Shown here piece after piece: positions 12,563 through 24,267 of a stretch of 64,000 bases of DNA; the stretch's first letter is position 1, and each line of letters opens with the position of its first letter. The notes beneath the pieces were generated by a model. That model saw only the letters and a program-made list of their open reading frames with translations. It did no database searches and had not been told where the DNA came from. The stretch spans positions 62,826 to 126,825 of the forward strand of contig JACVRA010000347.1 in assembly GCA_019828545.1 (NCBI GenBank). The letters are read 5' to 3'. Position numbers and translations under genes: made by a program. The DNA comes from Paracamarosporium sp. OC-R06-R3 (Eukaryota; Ascomycota; Dothideomycetes; Pleosporales; Didymosphaeriaceae).

Positions 12563-14233
12563 ATGTCTTCCAACGATACCTACCAAGATCCCCTCAATTC
12601 GCGCTACTCCTCGCAGGAGATGAAGTATCTCTTCAGCCCGCGCAATCGTTTCAGCACATGGCGCAGTCTGTGGATCTGGCTCGCGGAGTCAGAGAAAGAG
12701 CTCGGGCTCGATATCACCGACGAAGCCATCTCTCAGATGAAGCAACACCAAGTAATTCAAGATGAAGAGTTCAAGATTGCAGCAGAAGAAGAAAAGAAGC
12801 GGAGACACGACGTTATGGCACATGTGTTTGCGTTCGGAGAAAAGGCACCCGCTGCGAGGGGAATCATCCACTGGGGTGCTACAAGCTGCTATTGCACGGA
12901 CAATGCGGATCTGATCTTCCTTCGGGATGGTCTGGACCTCCTTCTTCCGAAATTGGCGACGGTTATCGAGAAGTTGTCGACGTTTGCGAAGGAGTACAAG
13001 AGCCTGCCGTGCCTGGGATATACGCATCTGCAGCCCGCGCAGTTGACGACTGTGGGCAAGCGTGCGTGTTTGTGGATCCAGGATCTGCTGAAGGACTTGA
13101 AGAACCTTGAGCGCGCAAGAGACGATTTGAGGTTCCGTGGTGTGAAGGGAACGACTGGCACACAGGTACGTCGCGTCTGTTCAAGGCAACACAATCAGAA
13201 GACAAGAGATGGTTGTTTTGGCTTTGCATTACCTACTATGAGTTCGCGCAGTGTATTCAGAACTAACATGACGACAGGCTTCCTTCCTCCAAATCTTCGA
13301 AGGCGATCACGACAAGGTCGAGAAGCTTGACGAGCTTGTTACCCAGAAAGCAGGCTTCGCCTCCGCCTACATCATCTCCAGCCAGACCTACACACGTAAA
13401 GTTGACGTCGATGTGCTCAACGCACTTGCTTCGTTTGGCTCCACATGCGAGAACATCGGCCAGGCCATCCGTCTCCTCGCCTCTTTTAAGGAGCTCGAGG
13501 AGCCTTTCGAGTCCACACAGATCGGTTCTTCCGCAATGGCCTACAAGCGGAATCCCATGCGCAGTGAACGCTTGTGCTCGCTGGGGCGCAAGTTGAGGAA
13601 TTTGAACGCGGATGCAAGCGCGACATATGCGGCGCAATGGATGGAGCGGACGTTGGATGACAGTGAGTTCCTCTCCTAGGGTGGACATTGGTGCAATGTG
13701 TTAGCCCACCATGGGCGACACAATGGCCAACAGCACCGCATATCAGACAGAAGCTGACTTTATTAGGCGCTATCAGGAGAATGGCTCTCCCGCAATCCTT
13801 CCTCTCGGCCGACGCCTCCCTCATCCTCCTCAACAACATCGCCTCAGGCCTCGTCGTTTACCCTGCCATGATCCGAAAGCGCGTCGACGCTGAGCTTCCC
13901 TTCATGGCCACCGAAAACGTCATCATGGCGCTCGTGAAGAAGGGCGTTTCCAGACAAGATGCCCACGAAGAGATCCGTGTCCTGTCCCACGAGGCTGGCG
14001 CAGAGGTCAAGCAGCACGGTAGAGACAATGACCTGATTGATAGAATCAAGCGGACAGAGTTCTTCAAGCCCATTCTGGGCGAGTTGGAGAGTCTGTTGGA
14101 CCCAAGCACGTTCATTGGACGCAGTCCGCAGCAGGTCGATGCTTTCTACGAGCGAGAGGTCAAGGTTGCATTGAAAAAGTACGTTGATGCAGGACAGTTG
14201 AAGTTGGATGAGGCGGCGGAGTTGAACGTTTAG
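12563..14233 (+). CDS. ADE13: Adenylosuccinate lyase
   Basis: Three exons, 12563-13165, 13278-13662 and 13767-14233, give 484 residues, the usual length for fungal enzymes. The introns are 13166-13277 and 13663-13766. The enzyme releases fumarate from SAICAR in de novo purine synthesis and from adenylosuccinate on the way to AMP, and works as a homotetramer. Visible features are the N-terminal DPLNSRYSS start, the [14 protein letters not shown] active-site segment, [16 protein letters not shown], and the fumarate-lyase superfamily signature [15 protein letters not shown]. The C-terminal half ends in a helical domain. All conserved catalytic segments are intact across both splice junctions. 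Start choice is firm because [17 protein letters not shown] matches the family N-terminus. Confidence 0.95.
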
Positions 14234-16297
14234 GGAGAGGAAATAGACGTTGAATGCCTGTGTTGCCCCACATGCACACAAAAGGTTAAAAGTACTATCC
14301 CTGCGGCGTCAAAACAAAACTCCAGGACGCCTTTAAAACTAGGAGATATAAGATCCCATCTTGAATAGCTTCATGAATTGAACGATAGTGTCTGCTTAAA
14401 GATGCCACGATTTCATAAGACCTTCGCGTAGGCCCTGTGCCATCTACGAAAGACGAATTTCGGTACCTCCCCACCTTTGTCGACCATAAAAGGATACCAG
14501 CACGATCGAAAACCTCAAGCTACCGTACAGATCCATACCTCTCGTACCAATCCATTCTTCCTCTCGTCCAGACTGGCCATATCCAAACGCAAAACTCCAA
14601 GTCCGGACCCAGATCAACACATAAAGAACAACCCCCATTGCCACTGAAACGCTCAAATGCAGATACGTCACCTTCCAAAAGGTGGTGTATCGTGGGAGTA
14701 TGGTAGACGGATGGAAGGTGAGGCCAGGAAGGCCAGGCTGTGCCCAAGACACAGAGAGAGACACATCAAGCAAGACCAACCAACGGTCACAACCCAGGAC
14801 ACGACCAGCCAAATAAGGAAATTGTCTTTTCCAAGAAAGACATCCTACACCGTCTCTCTCGCGAGCCTGAAAACAAATACTTGAACCTAACTGCTACTGA
14901 TCGATCAGCAGGACAATGACAGGTCGTTCTCTAAGCCCAAATCATCACTCGTCTACCGCAACTGTGCATCATTCCAACCTCCCATCCAAACAACCTATTC
15001 CATCGCCATGGGCCTTCCAAATGCCAAACACGCGCCTGAACCCGTTGTCCCCAAAGCCGACGGCGGTACACCTCTACCTGCATCCACCGCTGCCAACACC
15101 ACCACAGCAGCGAACTGCATCTGTGCCGCCAGACGTTCCAATCGAGCAACTCTGTACGTTCCTACATGCTTCCCACTTTCATTATTGTACAAGCTAATTT
15201 CTAACTGATATCAGACATGTGCACTACGTAGTAACGACGAATTGTATGTATGGATGTTGAGGATGATCCGGATTATGAAGATAGTGTTAAAGATGAGGCT
15301 GAGGATGAAGATTATGGGGGTGAGAAAAAAGAAGAGGATGAAGGAGATGTCGTTGATGAGGGTAATCACAAGAGCGAAGAGGAAGAGTATAGAGAGGAGC
15401 TACACCCGAAGCATGAGGCGAAGCCTCGTCGGTTCCTTCCTGAGAACCAAGACAGAAACTAGGACGGAGAATGACACAGTTAAGGATGGCAACAATAAAC
15501 CTCGTGTGGGTGTAGTCATAGCGATTTAGCTACTACTATTAGTAATCATCTTCTTCCTTTGGTTGCTTTGAGCGATGGCATGTCACGTAGGGAGTATGAA
15601 TCACAGGCGCAACCCGCTTGCCTCAAGAGAAGAAACGTACGGTCTAGAAAGAGCGAGAGAATTCAAGACATTATGGATAGATGGCTAGACTTCAGTGTTT
15701 GGAAGTTATGAACGGCTGCAAGGGCGATTTTCTTCACGTTACGGTCAATACTTTCTCAAGATACTGGGGATAGTATAAGTTTGTTATAGCCATGTCCTTG
15801 CTATCTCATCATTCCTCGTAATAATCGAATGGATGAATATTGTCTGTGATGTAATTTCGTCTCCAACGGTGTCAACGATGCCACTTAGAAGCTTCTGAAC
15901 AGTTTGAGCACTATGCCAGTTATTATTCGGAATGGTTCAGGGAGTCACTTCAATTTAACTTGCTAGTGTGCATGCATATCAAACAAGTGAGGTGGTATAT
16001 TATGCTATGGAGATGTCACACTAAAGTGAAATCACATGGTAAGTGTCTCCGCTGTGGAAGAATTCATGATGTTCCTTATCTTATGATATGATGATTGCGA
16101 GAACAGAGCCTCGCATCATGCGAGTGCAAAGCTGCTCGCCTATAACCAGTGGGTGAAACGAGCTTATGGGGTAGTCCAGCTCGTCGTCGTAGTACGATAG
16201 ATTCCGTTCTCAGAATTTAGGATGACTACAAGCTATCATAGTCGATATGCGAGCATGTGCGGTGACAATGTACAGAATCGTAGGTGTCGATTAGAGC
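14234..16297. other. Intergenic region; only doubtful small frames
   Basis: Two kilobases without a convincing gene. A short acidic frame at 15250-15462 is listed separately with low confidence. A plus-strand frame at 15008-15153 ends at a plausible GTACGT donor with a TCAG acceptor at 15214, but the continuation stops within a few codons. From 15540 to 16290 I see only AT-richer sequence with no coding signal. Confidence 0.5.
15250..15462 (+). CDS. Doubtful small acidic protein
   Basis: A 70-codon frame encodes an Asp/Glu-rich peptide (DVEDDPDYEDSVKDEAEDED near the start) with a basic end. It could be the last exon of a gene starting near 14916-15008, but I could not find splice sites that keep the frame. 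Purine-rich DNA such as (GAR)n also yields such frames by chance. No family is recognised. Confidence 0.15.
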   Translation: MDVEDDPDYEDSVKDEAEDEDYGGEKKEEDEGDVVDEGNHKSEEEEYREELHPKHEAKPRRFLPENQDRN

Positions 16298-18133
16298 TCA
16301 ATTGATAGCTTCGTGATCAAGCACATCGGAATCGTCGTTGATAGCGTAGCCTCCAAGAGAGGCGTCCTCAGCATCGAAGAACTCGTCATCCTCTTCCACA
16401 TCGTTGTCGCACTTGCTTTCATGATCGTTGTTCTCCTTGTCGCTGGCGATGTTTGAGGTGGGTCCCGTTGTCTGCGAATTAACAGACATGGCTGCAGGCC
16501 GAACAGCAGGTGCATTCGTATCTACTACGATTGTTAGATACTCGCAAAGTGAAGGGTTACCCTAATATAACTCACTGTCCTTGGTAGTGCGAGCGCCTCG
16601 CCTAGTACGACGGCCGCCCTTGGTGATACCAAGTGCCTTCTTCTCCTCGCGGTACTTGTTAATGATATCACGACGGACAGAAGATGGCCCCATCCAGGAG
16701 TAATACCTGCTGATTGTAAGCATTGCATATCATTGCATCACTTTTGCAGAAATATACTCACCAAGAAGCCCGACCGTGACCAAAGCGGCATTCAATGTCC
16801 CAACAGCCCTTGAACGGTGAATTCTTCTCAAGGAAGGCTTGGCGCGTCTGACTGTCCATATTCTCAAACTGGCTGCGCTCCATGCAGTCCAAGCAAAGTC
16901 CATCAAAAGCGAACCTCGCTTTTCGAATAGCAATGTTCACCGAATTCTTGAAGTCATGAACGCAGGCGCTAGATCCGCAGTTGATGGTTTTTGGATTGAA
17001 GGTGAACTTGTCGAGCTCGTCAATGATATCCGCGATGGGGTATTTCTGTACAGCACGATCAATAGGCCAGCAGTCGAGTGCCCTCAAGGCATCCACGTAG
17101 TCAAATGCTGTCTCCTTGCGGCAAGAGCAAGTGGCCTGATGGAGCTTTTCAAGAACAAAGTTGAGCTCCTTGTCAAGGATGGATTGAATGTGTGCTCGAG
17201 CGGTCGTGAGAGGACCTGGGGTGTGTCAGTGTGCATTGCGTCTCGTGAAGCTTGAGTGTCTCACCGTCGAGGATGCGTGCGTCCTGGTTGAGACTATGAA
17301 AGTTGGATGGGTTATGCGTGAAGATGTTGCCGTTGGTGTGATAAACCAGATACTTGGTGAGCTTCATGAAGCCCTCGGCATGATCAAAAACGCTGCAGGG
17401 AAAGGTGAGGCAACAAGCGGCGAAGGGAGTGACACCACCATTGTTGAGTGCATATTGATAGCACTCCAGGAACCACGGCTTGATCTTGTCGATATGGTGA
17501 GGAGCAAAGCCGAACTGCTCTCCCACACCGATTGCGACCCAAGCGCGCTCAATGTGAGTCGCCTTAAGATTATTGGGGAGCGTGTGGGCTCCATTGTGAA
17601 GGGCTCGCAACCAGATCTCGAGGGCATAGCCGAAGCCATTGCCCTTGTTCTCGAAAGTGAAGTTGGCCTGGTCAACGTTAGTATGGTCCAGCTCGCTCTT
17701 GCTGAGGGGAACGCTGCAGCCATAAGTGATTCCTTTTCATACAGTGTATTACTCAGGATCATGGAGCGAATGAGTCCTGTACGAAGCCAACAACATGACC
17801 TCCTACGAATGAACCCAAGACGGGGAACTACAGGCGAGGAAACGCAGTGAAACGCACCAAGTTAGGACGGCTGCTAAGGAGTGACTGAAAGAAGCTGGAA
17901 TGCTCTTGAAGAACCGAGCGAGAGACGTGAAACTGGACCACGCGGGCGCGCTTGGGCGCGACGTTGGCGGACTTGTCTGTGAGAGGCTTTGCAGCTGGTG
18001 TAAGCTGAATGACAAAGTCACTGTTGGGAACAACAGTGATCTGGAGTGAGCCGCCGGCGACGAGGGTCGCGGGTGCGCAAGTGATAACGTCCATAGCTGT
18101 TGTGGAGCCGTGCAAAGAAGACGTGTGGTGCAC
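16298..18133 (-). CDS. BTB/POZ-like protein with Cys/His region; probable frameshift
   Basis: Predicted exons on the minus strand are 17858-18133, 17265-17697, 16762-17215, 16576-16708 and 16298-16521. Exon 1 has the BTB-type core RVVQFHVSRSVLQEHSSFFQ. Exon 2 continues with YALEIWLRALHNGAHTLP and HIDKIKPWFLECYQYALNNG, the typical second half of fungal BTB proteins. Exon 3 is Cys/His rich (CGSSACVHDF, GLCLDCMERS, CRFGHGRASW), suggesting metal binding. Exon 4 starts WYYSWMGPSS. The protein-like continuation (DIINKYREEKKALGITKGG) lies one frame away, and so does the acidic tail EEDDEFFDAEDASLGG in exon 5. One base appears to be missing near 16682 in the TCTTCTCTG tract. Either this is a broken allele or there is a sequence error. 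Many fungal BTB proteins are of unknown function; some are cullin-3 adaptors. Intron 1 (160 nt) is the least certain junction. The start could also be 18094. Confidence 0.65.
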
Positions 18134-18731
18134 AGGTAGGGGAGATGGGCGATGGTGAAGATAAGGCGGCGGGGAGCATTTGAGGAAGGCGCACCACGTG
18201 TGTGGCTATGACGAAGCGAGGTCCATAGCTAGAGCCATGCATGAGTTAAGCAGTGAGGCAGTGAAGGTGAAAGTGAACAATCTGACCAATGCTGTCCCTA
18301 ATTTTTAATCCCATAGCATACCTTGCTCATATGAAGTTTCGACCAACTCGCCATTCTGACCTTCTGTATAGCTCCTTCTTCTGCGAAGCACAGACCACAG
18401 ACGACGGGGGAGGGATACGTAAAGACCGAACGAATACTGAAGAAAGGAGGCCGAGGGTTTGCAGCATTGTTAACAGCGTTCAATTTACGCAACACCCACC
18501 CGAAATAGGACTCAGCGCTCGTGGCATTCAGGGTATAATTGCATATATCAAAATTCCAGACCCTGCTCCCGAAAAAGATCCCATTAACGCCGGTCAATGC
18601 CAGACCTGTGTACCACCGCAAAAGCCTAGCTCCCGTTGCACCTGATCCTATCCCAACCCTGCCAACTGGTATCATCCTAAAACAAAATACTCGTCTCGGC
18701 CACAGTGTCCCTGTATCATACCCAGTTCCCA
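18134..18731. other. Intergenic region
   Basis: This separates the start of the BTB-like gene from the 3' end of the next minus-strand gene. No coding frame is supported. It should hold the BTB gene promoter and the 3' untranslated region of the Ser-rich protein gene. Confidence 0.55.
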
Positions 18732-19931
18732 TCAAATTACTTTACCTTTTCCCTTGTCAGGGTGGTCAGCTAAAACAGGACTCGCTGGAACGTCTCCTTC
18801 GTCTCCCGCGGCGCTACCCTCAGCTGCATCTTGCCAATCCGAACTTCTACGGCTCATCTTTACTGGTCCCGCCGTTTCTCTAGGGCTGGCAAGTGGACTC
18901 GCAGGGTTAGGTCCGATGCTACCGTTGATACTATCTGTGCGGCCGTGACCTAGCAACCCGCTGCGAACGCTCATCCCATCCGTATTCTGCTTATTCGCAT
19001 AGTAACTGTTGCGTTCGCTGGGCAAAGCAGGTGCAGCAACTCCGGAGGATGAATATACACTTGCGCGTTCCGTGTTGGCGAAACCACTGACACCACCGGG
19101 CCTATTGGGTGGGCTGTAGATAGTGTCAGCCGTGCCGGACAAAACGCTCAATGGGAGCGACTCGCGGCTTCCTCCCCACACTGAGGACGGTGCTAGGGCG
19201 CGGACTGAAGCGTTCGTATCGAGAGAATTTCGACGTCGGCGCTTGGAAGAGGATGCTAACGTCAAGATGGAAGCGTTGTCTGTTAGGATGTTGTTTGCTG
19301 TTGCAGCCTGGTAAGAATGCGGGTGCGGCTGTTGCGGAGCAAGATGCGGAGGAATAGCGGATGGAGGCGGCGAAGTTGAAAACTGATGCGAGAACTGTAC
19401 AGGTGGCCCACTCGCAGCCTGCGTGTTCTGCACATTGGGTCCACCCAGTGCATTCGAAGGTGCGGTAGATTGAATCGTCGTTAAAGTAGTGGTCAAGGAA
19501 CGCTCCGAGTGGTTTGGCGACGAAAAGGTACTGTTGTTGCCCAAGTTGCTGAAGCCGGTATCTGCCTTTGATCTTCCCGAATGGACCGTCTCGGGGTTGG
19601 TAGCCACAGTCGGTGCAGTAGACTTGTTGCTCTTGGCAAGCGCGCGATGCTGGTCGTTGCTTTCCTCCACTGACGTGAAACTCTCGGCCGACCGCGGGGT
19701 GACGGGGCTGGAAAAGGAGAGGCGAGCACCGTTTCCATTGCCGTTGGTGTTGACGTGACCGGACTCTGGGTAGGGGTTGTTTTTCGCTGCCGCCTTCTTC
19801 GACTTCGAAGGGCTGCTAGCCTGGTTCTTCTTACTCGAAGCGTTGGGCGAGTCGGACGAGGACTTGAAGTTGGCAAGGCGCTTCATAAAGCCCGCGAAGG
19901 GCCGCTTGCGTGCTTGTCGGTCTTTTGCCAT
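18732..19931 (-). CDS. Conserved Ser-rich hypothetical protein
   Basis: A single exon encodes 399 residues from MAKDRQARKRPFAGFMKRLA. An earlier in-frame ATG at 20039 adds an unlikely Arg/Pro-rich leader. The protein is low in complexity (Ser, Asn, Pro, Ala) apart from a core block with ASILTLASSSKRRRRNS followed by NASVRALAPSSVWGGSRESL. From memory, this block is strongly conserved among ascomycetes in proteins without an assigned role. The KRRRRNS stretch is both a candidate nuclear-localisation signal and a basophilic-kinase site. Some homologues carry misleading channel-like names in databases, but no membrane segment exists here. It is transcribed divergently from MLH3 with about 680 bp between starts. 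Confidence 0.78.
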   Translation of the reverse strand: MAKDRQARKRPFAGFMKRLANFKSSSDSPNASSKKNQASSPSKSKKAAAKNNPYPESGHVNTNGNGNGARLSFSSPVTPRSAESFTSVEESNDQHRALAKSNKSTAPTVATNPETVHSGRSKADTGFSNLGNNSTFSSPNHSERSLTTTLTTIQSTAPSNALGGPNVQNTQAASGPPVQFSHQFSTSPPPSAIPPHLAPQQPHPHSYQAATANNILTDNASILTLASSSKRRRRNSLDTNASVRALAPSSVWGGSRESLPLSVLSGTADTIYSPPNRPGGVSGFANTERASVYSSSGVAAPALPSERNSYYANKQNTDGMSVRSGLLGHGRTDSINGSIGPNPASPLASPRETAGPVKMSRRSSDWQDAAEGSAAGDEGDVPASPVLADHPDKGKGKVI

Positions 19932-20613
19932 GTATGTTAGTCCCACGAGAATTCGTAAAGAAGAGCGAGGGCGGTCGGGGTGGGAAGAGGATGGGCACGG
20001 CAATGGCTGTGCTCGAGTCCAGGCTAGTCGACGTACCATGGGGCCTCGATGCGGGTTCGGCGGTGGCCATCCCGCTCCACTAACAGCAGTCCTGGGGGAG
20101 ATGCGAGTCGTTGCACGCTCTGTGATGGCGAGCCGACGGTTGTGCGCGGGTAATTATTCGTCCACGTGTGATAGATTGGGCAATGACGAGGCAGCGAGGG
20201 GCTGGTAGAGGTGGCGCAATGGAAGAGGAAGGCCGACACGCGGCGGCTGCGCACTTGGGCGGCTCCAAGGACGGGACTGCCGAGATACTGCAAGGCTGCG
20301 TGAGAGGGCTTGGGTGTGTTTCGAGTGTTTGGTGTGTATGGTGTGAGGCTTGGGTTCACTGGATTGCGGAGGCAACGGTTGACTATGCCACAACGGTCGC
20401 GGCCAGGGTCTCTTGAGCGCGGGCCGCGGCTCGCTAGAATGACGAAGGTGCAGCTCTCGACGCATGCACCAGCGATCATACCGCGCCACCACCCGTCGTC
20501 ACGAGCACACCCCGTCCATCCTGCGGCGACACAACCTACACAAACCACTGGCACGACCCGCATGGACGCATGAGCATGGCCGCATCTGCTTCGACTTTCC
20601 AGCTCGCAGGGGG
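19932..20613. promoter_or_regulatory. Divergent promoter between Ser-rich protein gene and MLH3
   Basis: The two genes start in opposite directions from this interval. Frames run through it on both strands because it is GC-rich, but none has recognisable protein features. I saw no clear ACGCGT element here. Confidence 0.5.
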
Positions 20614-23600
20614 ATGAGCTCCATGGAACGCCATGAGCTGGAGGGCGCTTCTAATGGAGCACCTGGCATGAACGCCCGCCACCAGCCCATTCTGCCGCTG
20701 CCAAAAGACGTCGTCGCTCAGATCAAGTCTTCCACGGCCATTGTATCCCTCACTGGTGTTGTACTGGAGCTCCTGAAGAACGCTTTGGACGCCAGAGCCG
20801 TCAAGATAGAGGCAACAGTCGACTTTGCTCGTGGGGGGTGCTCGGTCGAGGACAATGGCTTCGGCATCGCGCCCTCTGAATTCCGCGAGGAGGGGGGCTT
20901 AGGAAAATTGTACTGTATGTCTCCTTGCTGCTGTTCGGAAGCGAACATTCACTGACCCATACCAGGCACCTCCAAGTATTCCTCTGAGGATACATACCTT
21001 GGCCGCAACGGCATCTTCCTCGCTTCCCTCGGGGCCATGTCTCTTCTGGCTATTGCCTCTCGCCACCACGAGTACCGATCGCATAACCTATTGACTTTGC
21101 ATCACTCCAAGGTCATCGACCGGCAGCTGCCAGCTTCGCCTCATCACGAGATTCATGGAACGCACGGCACCCGAGTGACGGTACGCAATCTATTTGGAAA
21201 CCTCCCGGTCAGGGTCAAGCAGAGAGGAGTTGCGGCAGAACAGAAGGCAGAACACGATCGGTTGTGGGAGGTCCTCAAACGAGAAGTCACGAGTCTTATG
21301 CTCAGTTGGTGTGAGCCAGTCACCTTGAGGGTTCGAGATGCGGACGGTAAAACGTCTATCAGTCTCTCCAATGCAGCTCAAGGGGGTTGCAGAACTAGGG
21401 CACGCTCACCCGGCCTTCATGCTATGCTTAACGTCCTCACGCAAGCGAGCTACATTCTTCACGATGATTGGCCCTCGTGGGTTCCTGTATCTGCATCCAC
21501 TTCAACTGTCTCTATAAAAGGCGCCATCTCGCTTGACCCTGCACCCAACAAGCGCATCCAGTTTGTCTCTCTTGGCCTTTGTCCGTTGTCTTCGGAAAGT
21601 GGTTTCAATGAGCTTTTTGATGAAGTAAATCGCATATTTGCCTCGTCTAGCTTTGGTGCTGTCAAAGATGACGCAAATATTGACGAGAATGAAAAGGCTC
21701 GACGCCAGCGTGACAACAGGTTCAAGAACGATGGACACACCAATCGGCAACTAAAAACTCGAAAGGGTGTTGATCGATATCCGATGTTCTATTTACGCTT
21801 GTCGGTCGGGAAAGACCACAAATCTAGTCGAGTTGAAAGTCTTTTCGGTGAAGACGAAGGAAACCTCAGTACCGTCGTGGAGGTTTTGAAGGCAATGATC
21901 ATCGAGTGGCTAGCCGCTCATCACTTCCAGCCTCGCAGATCATTAGCAAAGCGTATTGGGCGATCTCCTTCGGTGATCTCTACACCCAATACCGAAAGCG
22001 ATGATGCTGGATCCTTAGATCATCAAACGCGTCAAGTCCATCAATTCTTCCCACCCCAGCTCACGTCGAAGGCGCCACCACCACCCCTCAAGTCTGCAGA
22101 GTTGAGCGGATGTAAGAGGAAGAGATCAAAAATGTTGTTATCCGAAAAAGAAGCAGAACGGAATCACCTTCTAGCTTTTTCAGATTGGTCTCGTATCAAG
22201 AGCGGCAATCCTAACTTTTTAGACAATCTTGGCAAGAAGAGGGCTGACCGACCATCAATCCTCACAACTGACTGCCCTAGTTCAATCATTGAAGCAGACA
22301 CCGATCCGCGCTTTGCTAAGTTTGACATGTCGCCTGTAGTTGCAGGGTCTTTGGATGGCCGCGTCCGGTCCGAGCGCCCTTTAGTAGAAGATGAACATCT
22401 AGTCAATGATGACTTCGACGAGACTATTTCCTGGACGGAACCCATGACTAAGCGGACGTACTTACTGAACGCTCGTACAGGTTGCGTCTTGCCTCGCCCT
22501 CTAGCTAGACCTCAGACCGATCCATCACTCAACATCCATAGAAGCACACTCAGCGACTTCAACAAGGCTTTACGACTCCCACCAAACTCAACCACGCCAA
22601 GTAATGATCCAAACACGTGGCTTAATGGCGTACTGAGAACATGGGACAATCCGATTTTTAAGCCTGCTGAAACCAACATCCAGCAAGGTCCTCTGCACGA
22701 CGACCACCATGGTCATAATTGCACGAGTAGCAGTCATTTTGGCAACAGAATGAGTCAGAACTATGAACATTCGAACGTACCGCTGTCACACAACGCGAGC
22801 AAGCTATTCAAAGCTGGTCTCGAGGACGCCGAAGTGATGACTCAGCTCGACAGGAAATTCATTCTCGCCAAAATGAAGATATGTAAAGATGCTGCCGATA
22901 AGTGTGGACGGGACGATAAGGTACTAGTATTGATTGACCAACATGCAGCGGACGAACGTTTACGTGTAGAAACATTGCTTGCAGAGCTTTGTATACCGTT
23001 GCCGAACGGTACCCAGAGCTACCGTTCTAATTTAGGCCATGAGTCGAAGGTTACTTTCACGAGTCTGGAGAAGCCAATCCAGTTTAGTCTCTCTGCCTTA
23101 GAACAAAAACAGTTTACGACGCATGCGGCAAGATTCGCAGCTTGGGGCATCTTGTTCGATGTCGTAACGTCAACAACTCCATCGACCAGAGCTCAATCAA
23201 TCCTCTCCGTAACAGCTTTGCCACCAGTCATATTCGAGCGATGCAGAACAGATCCGCAAGTTCTTATCACGTTTCTCCGCACCGCTGCCTGGAACTACGT
23301 TGATGCTGTTCACCTACCACCTCCCTCAGGCGAGCCGGGAGAGTATTCGGATGACTCACAGGCATGGGTTAGACGTATATCCAGTTGTCCCGAGGGTCTA
23401 ATTGACCTGATCAACTCGCGCGCCTGTCGGTCGGCTATTATGTTCAACGACGAGCTTAGCTTGGAAGAATGCAAAACATTGGTGCGAAAGCTGTCCAAGT
23501 GCGTATTTCCGTTTATGTGCGCGCATGGTCGGCCGAGTATGGTTCCTTTGGTCGACATTGGATCGGCTCTGGACTCGGCAAACATAAACGTTGGGAAAAC

Positions 23601-23646
23601 AGAGGGTGACTTCGTCGCTGCTTGGAGGCGATGGCAGATGAAATAG
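20614..23646 (+). CDS. MLH3: DNA mismatch repair protein MLH3 (MutL homologue)
   Basis: Exons 20614-20914 and 20966-23646 (intron 20915-20965, GTATGT..CCAG) give about 993 residues. The N-terminal GHKL ATPase region shows VVLELLKNALDARAVKIEA (the E..N Mg/ATP motif) and VEDNGFGI. The usual GFRGEALxS loop is replaced by GRNGIFLASLGAMS. A long variable linker follows. The C-terminal domain holds VLVLIDQHAADERLRVETLL, which fits the metal-binding DQHA(X)2E(X)4E endonuclease motif, and ends with CVFPFMCAHGRPSMVPL. MLH3 pairs with MLH1 as an endonuclease that resolves meiotic crossovers and contributes to mismatch repair. ATGs at 20626 and 20668 are alternative starts; the family core begins at LPLPKDVVAQIKSS just after 20668. 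Confidence 0.93.
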
Positions 23647-24267
23647 AGTACAAAGCACACACTTTATAGTTGCATTGGGAAACGAATTGTTGATAGATAA
23701 AAGATGTATGAACGCAATGAGACCTGAATAGCCATTTAGTCGAGGCCGCCAGGTCAATTAAACGCTCAATTGCTCTTGGAACGTCCATAGAGGGCCTGTG
23801 TCGAAGTGGGAGATTTCGAACAAGCGTGACAAATTATTCCGTAGATGTACTTGATACCTAGGCGCAAACAAGACCTACAAGACCTACACAAGTCTTCGAC
23901 CCGAAAAGTGGGAGGTTGCTGAAAGCACTTCATCCCATCTAAGTACGTACACAATGCATCTACAATTCATTCACGCCTTCTTCCTAGCGCTCAAGAAAGT
24001 CGATGATAGTGTTGAATGGAGCCGTGTACACATGTGCAGGGTTGAAGAAAGACGAAGACTCGAAGTTTTGATGTCCCAACCGCAGTTTTGACGTCGAGGG
24101 ATATTTAAGCGGAGCATCACGTGAGACACTACGCTCCTTATAGCTAACCTCCGAACAGGGGCTCCGCATCGCTCCTTCATCACAGCCATGCAGTCAGCAA
24201 GGCCATCGAAATGAACAACTCTCGCTGTGTTTTCGTTTTTCCTCTAGAGTAACATGTCATTCCCAAC
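23647..24267. other. Intergenic region
   Basis: This contains the MLH3 3' flank and the promoter of the deacetylase-like gene. No coding gene is supported. A perfect tandem of the decamer ACAAGACCTA (23867-23886), followed by CACAAG, is the only small repeat I noticed. Confidence 0.5.

Noticed and set aside
15008..15462. Two-exon gene joining the 15008 frame to the acidic frame at 15250
   Set aside because: The only good donor/acceptor (15154/15214) gives a frame that stops within about 15 codons and does not reach the acidic frame.
17188..17850. 220-codon plus-strand frame
   Set aside because: It lies antisense to exon 2 and intron 1 of the BTB-like gene, whose minus-strand frames show recognisable family blocks and consistent splice sites.
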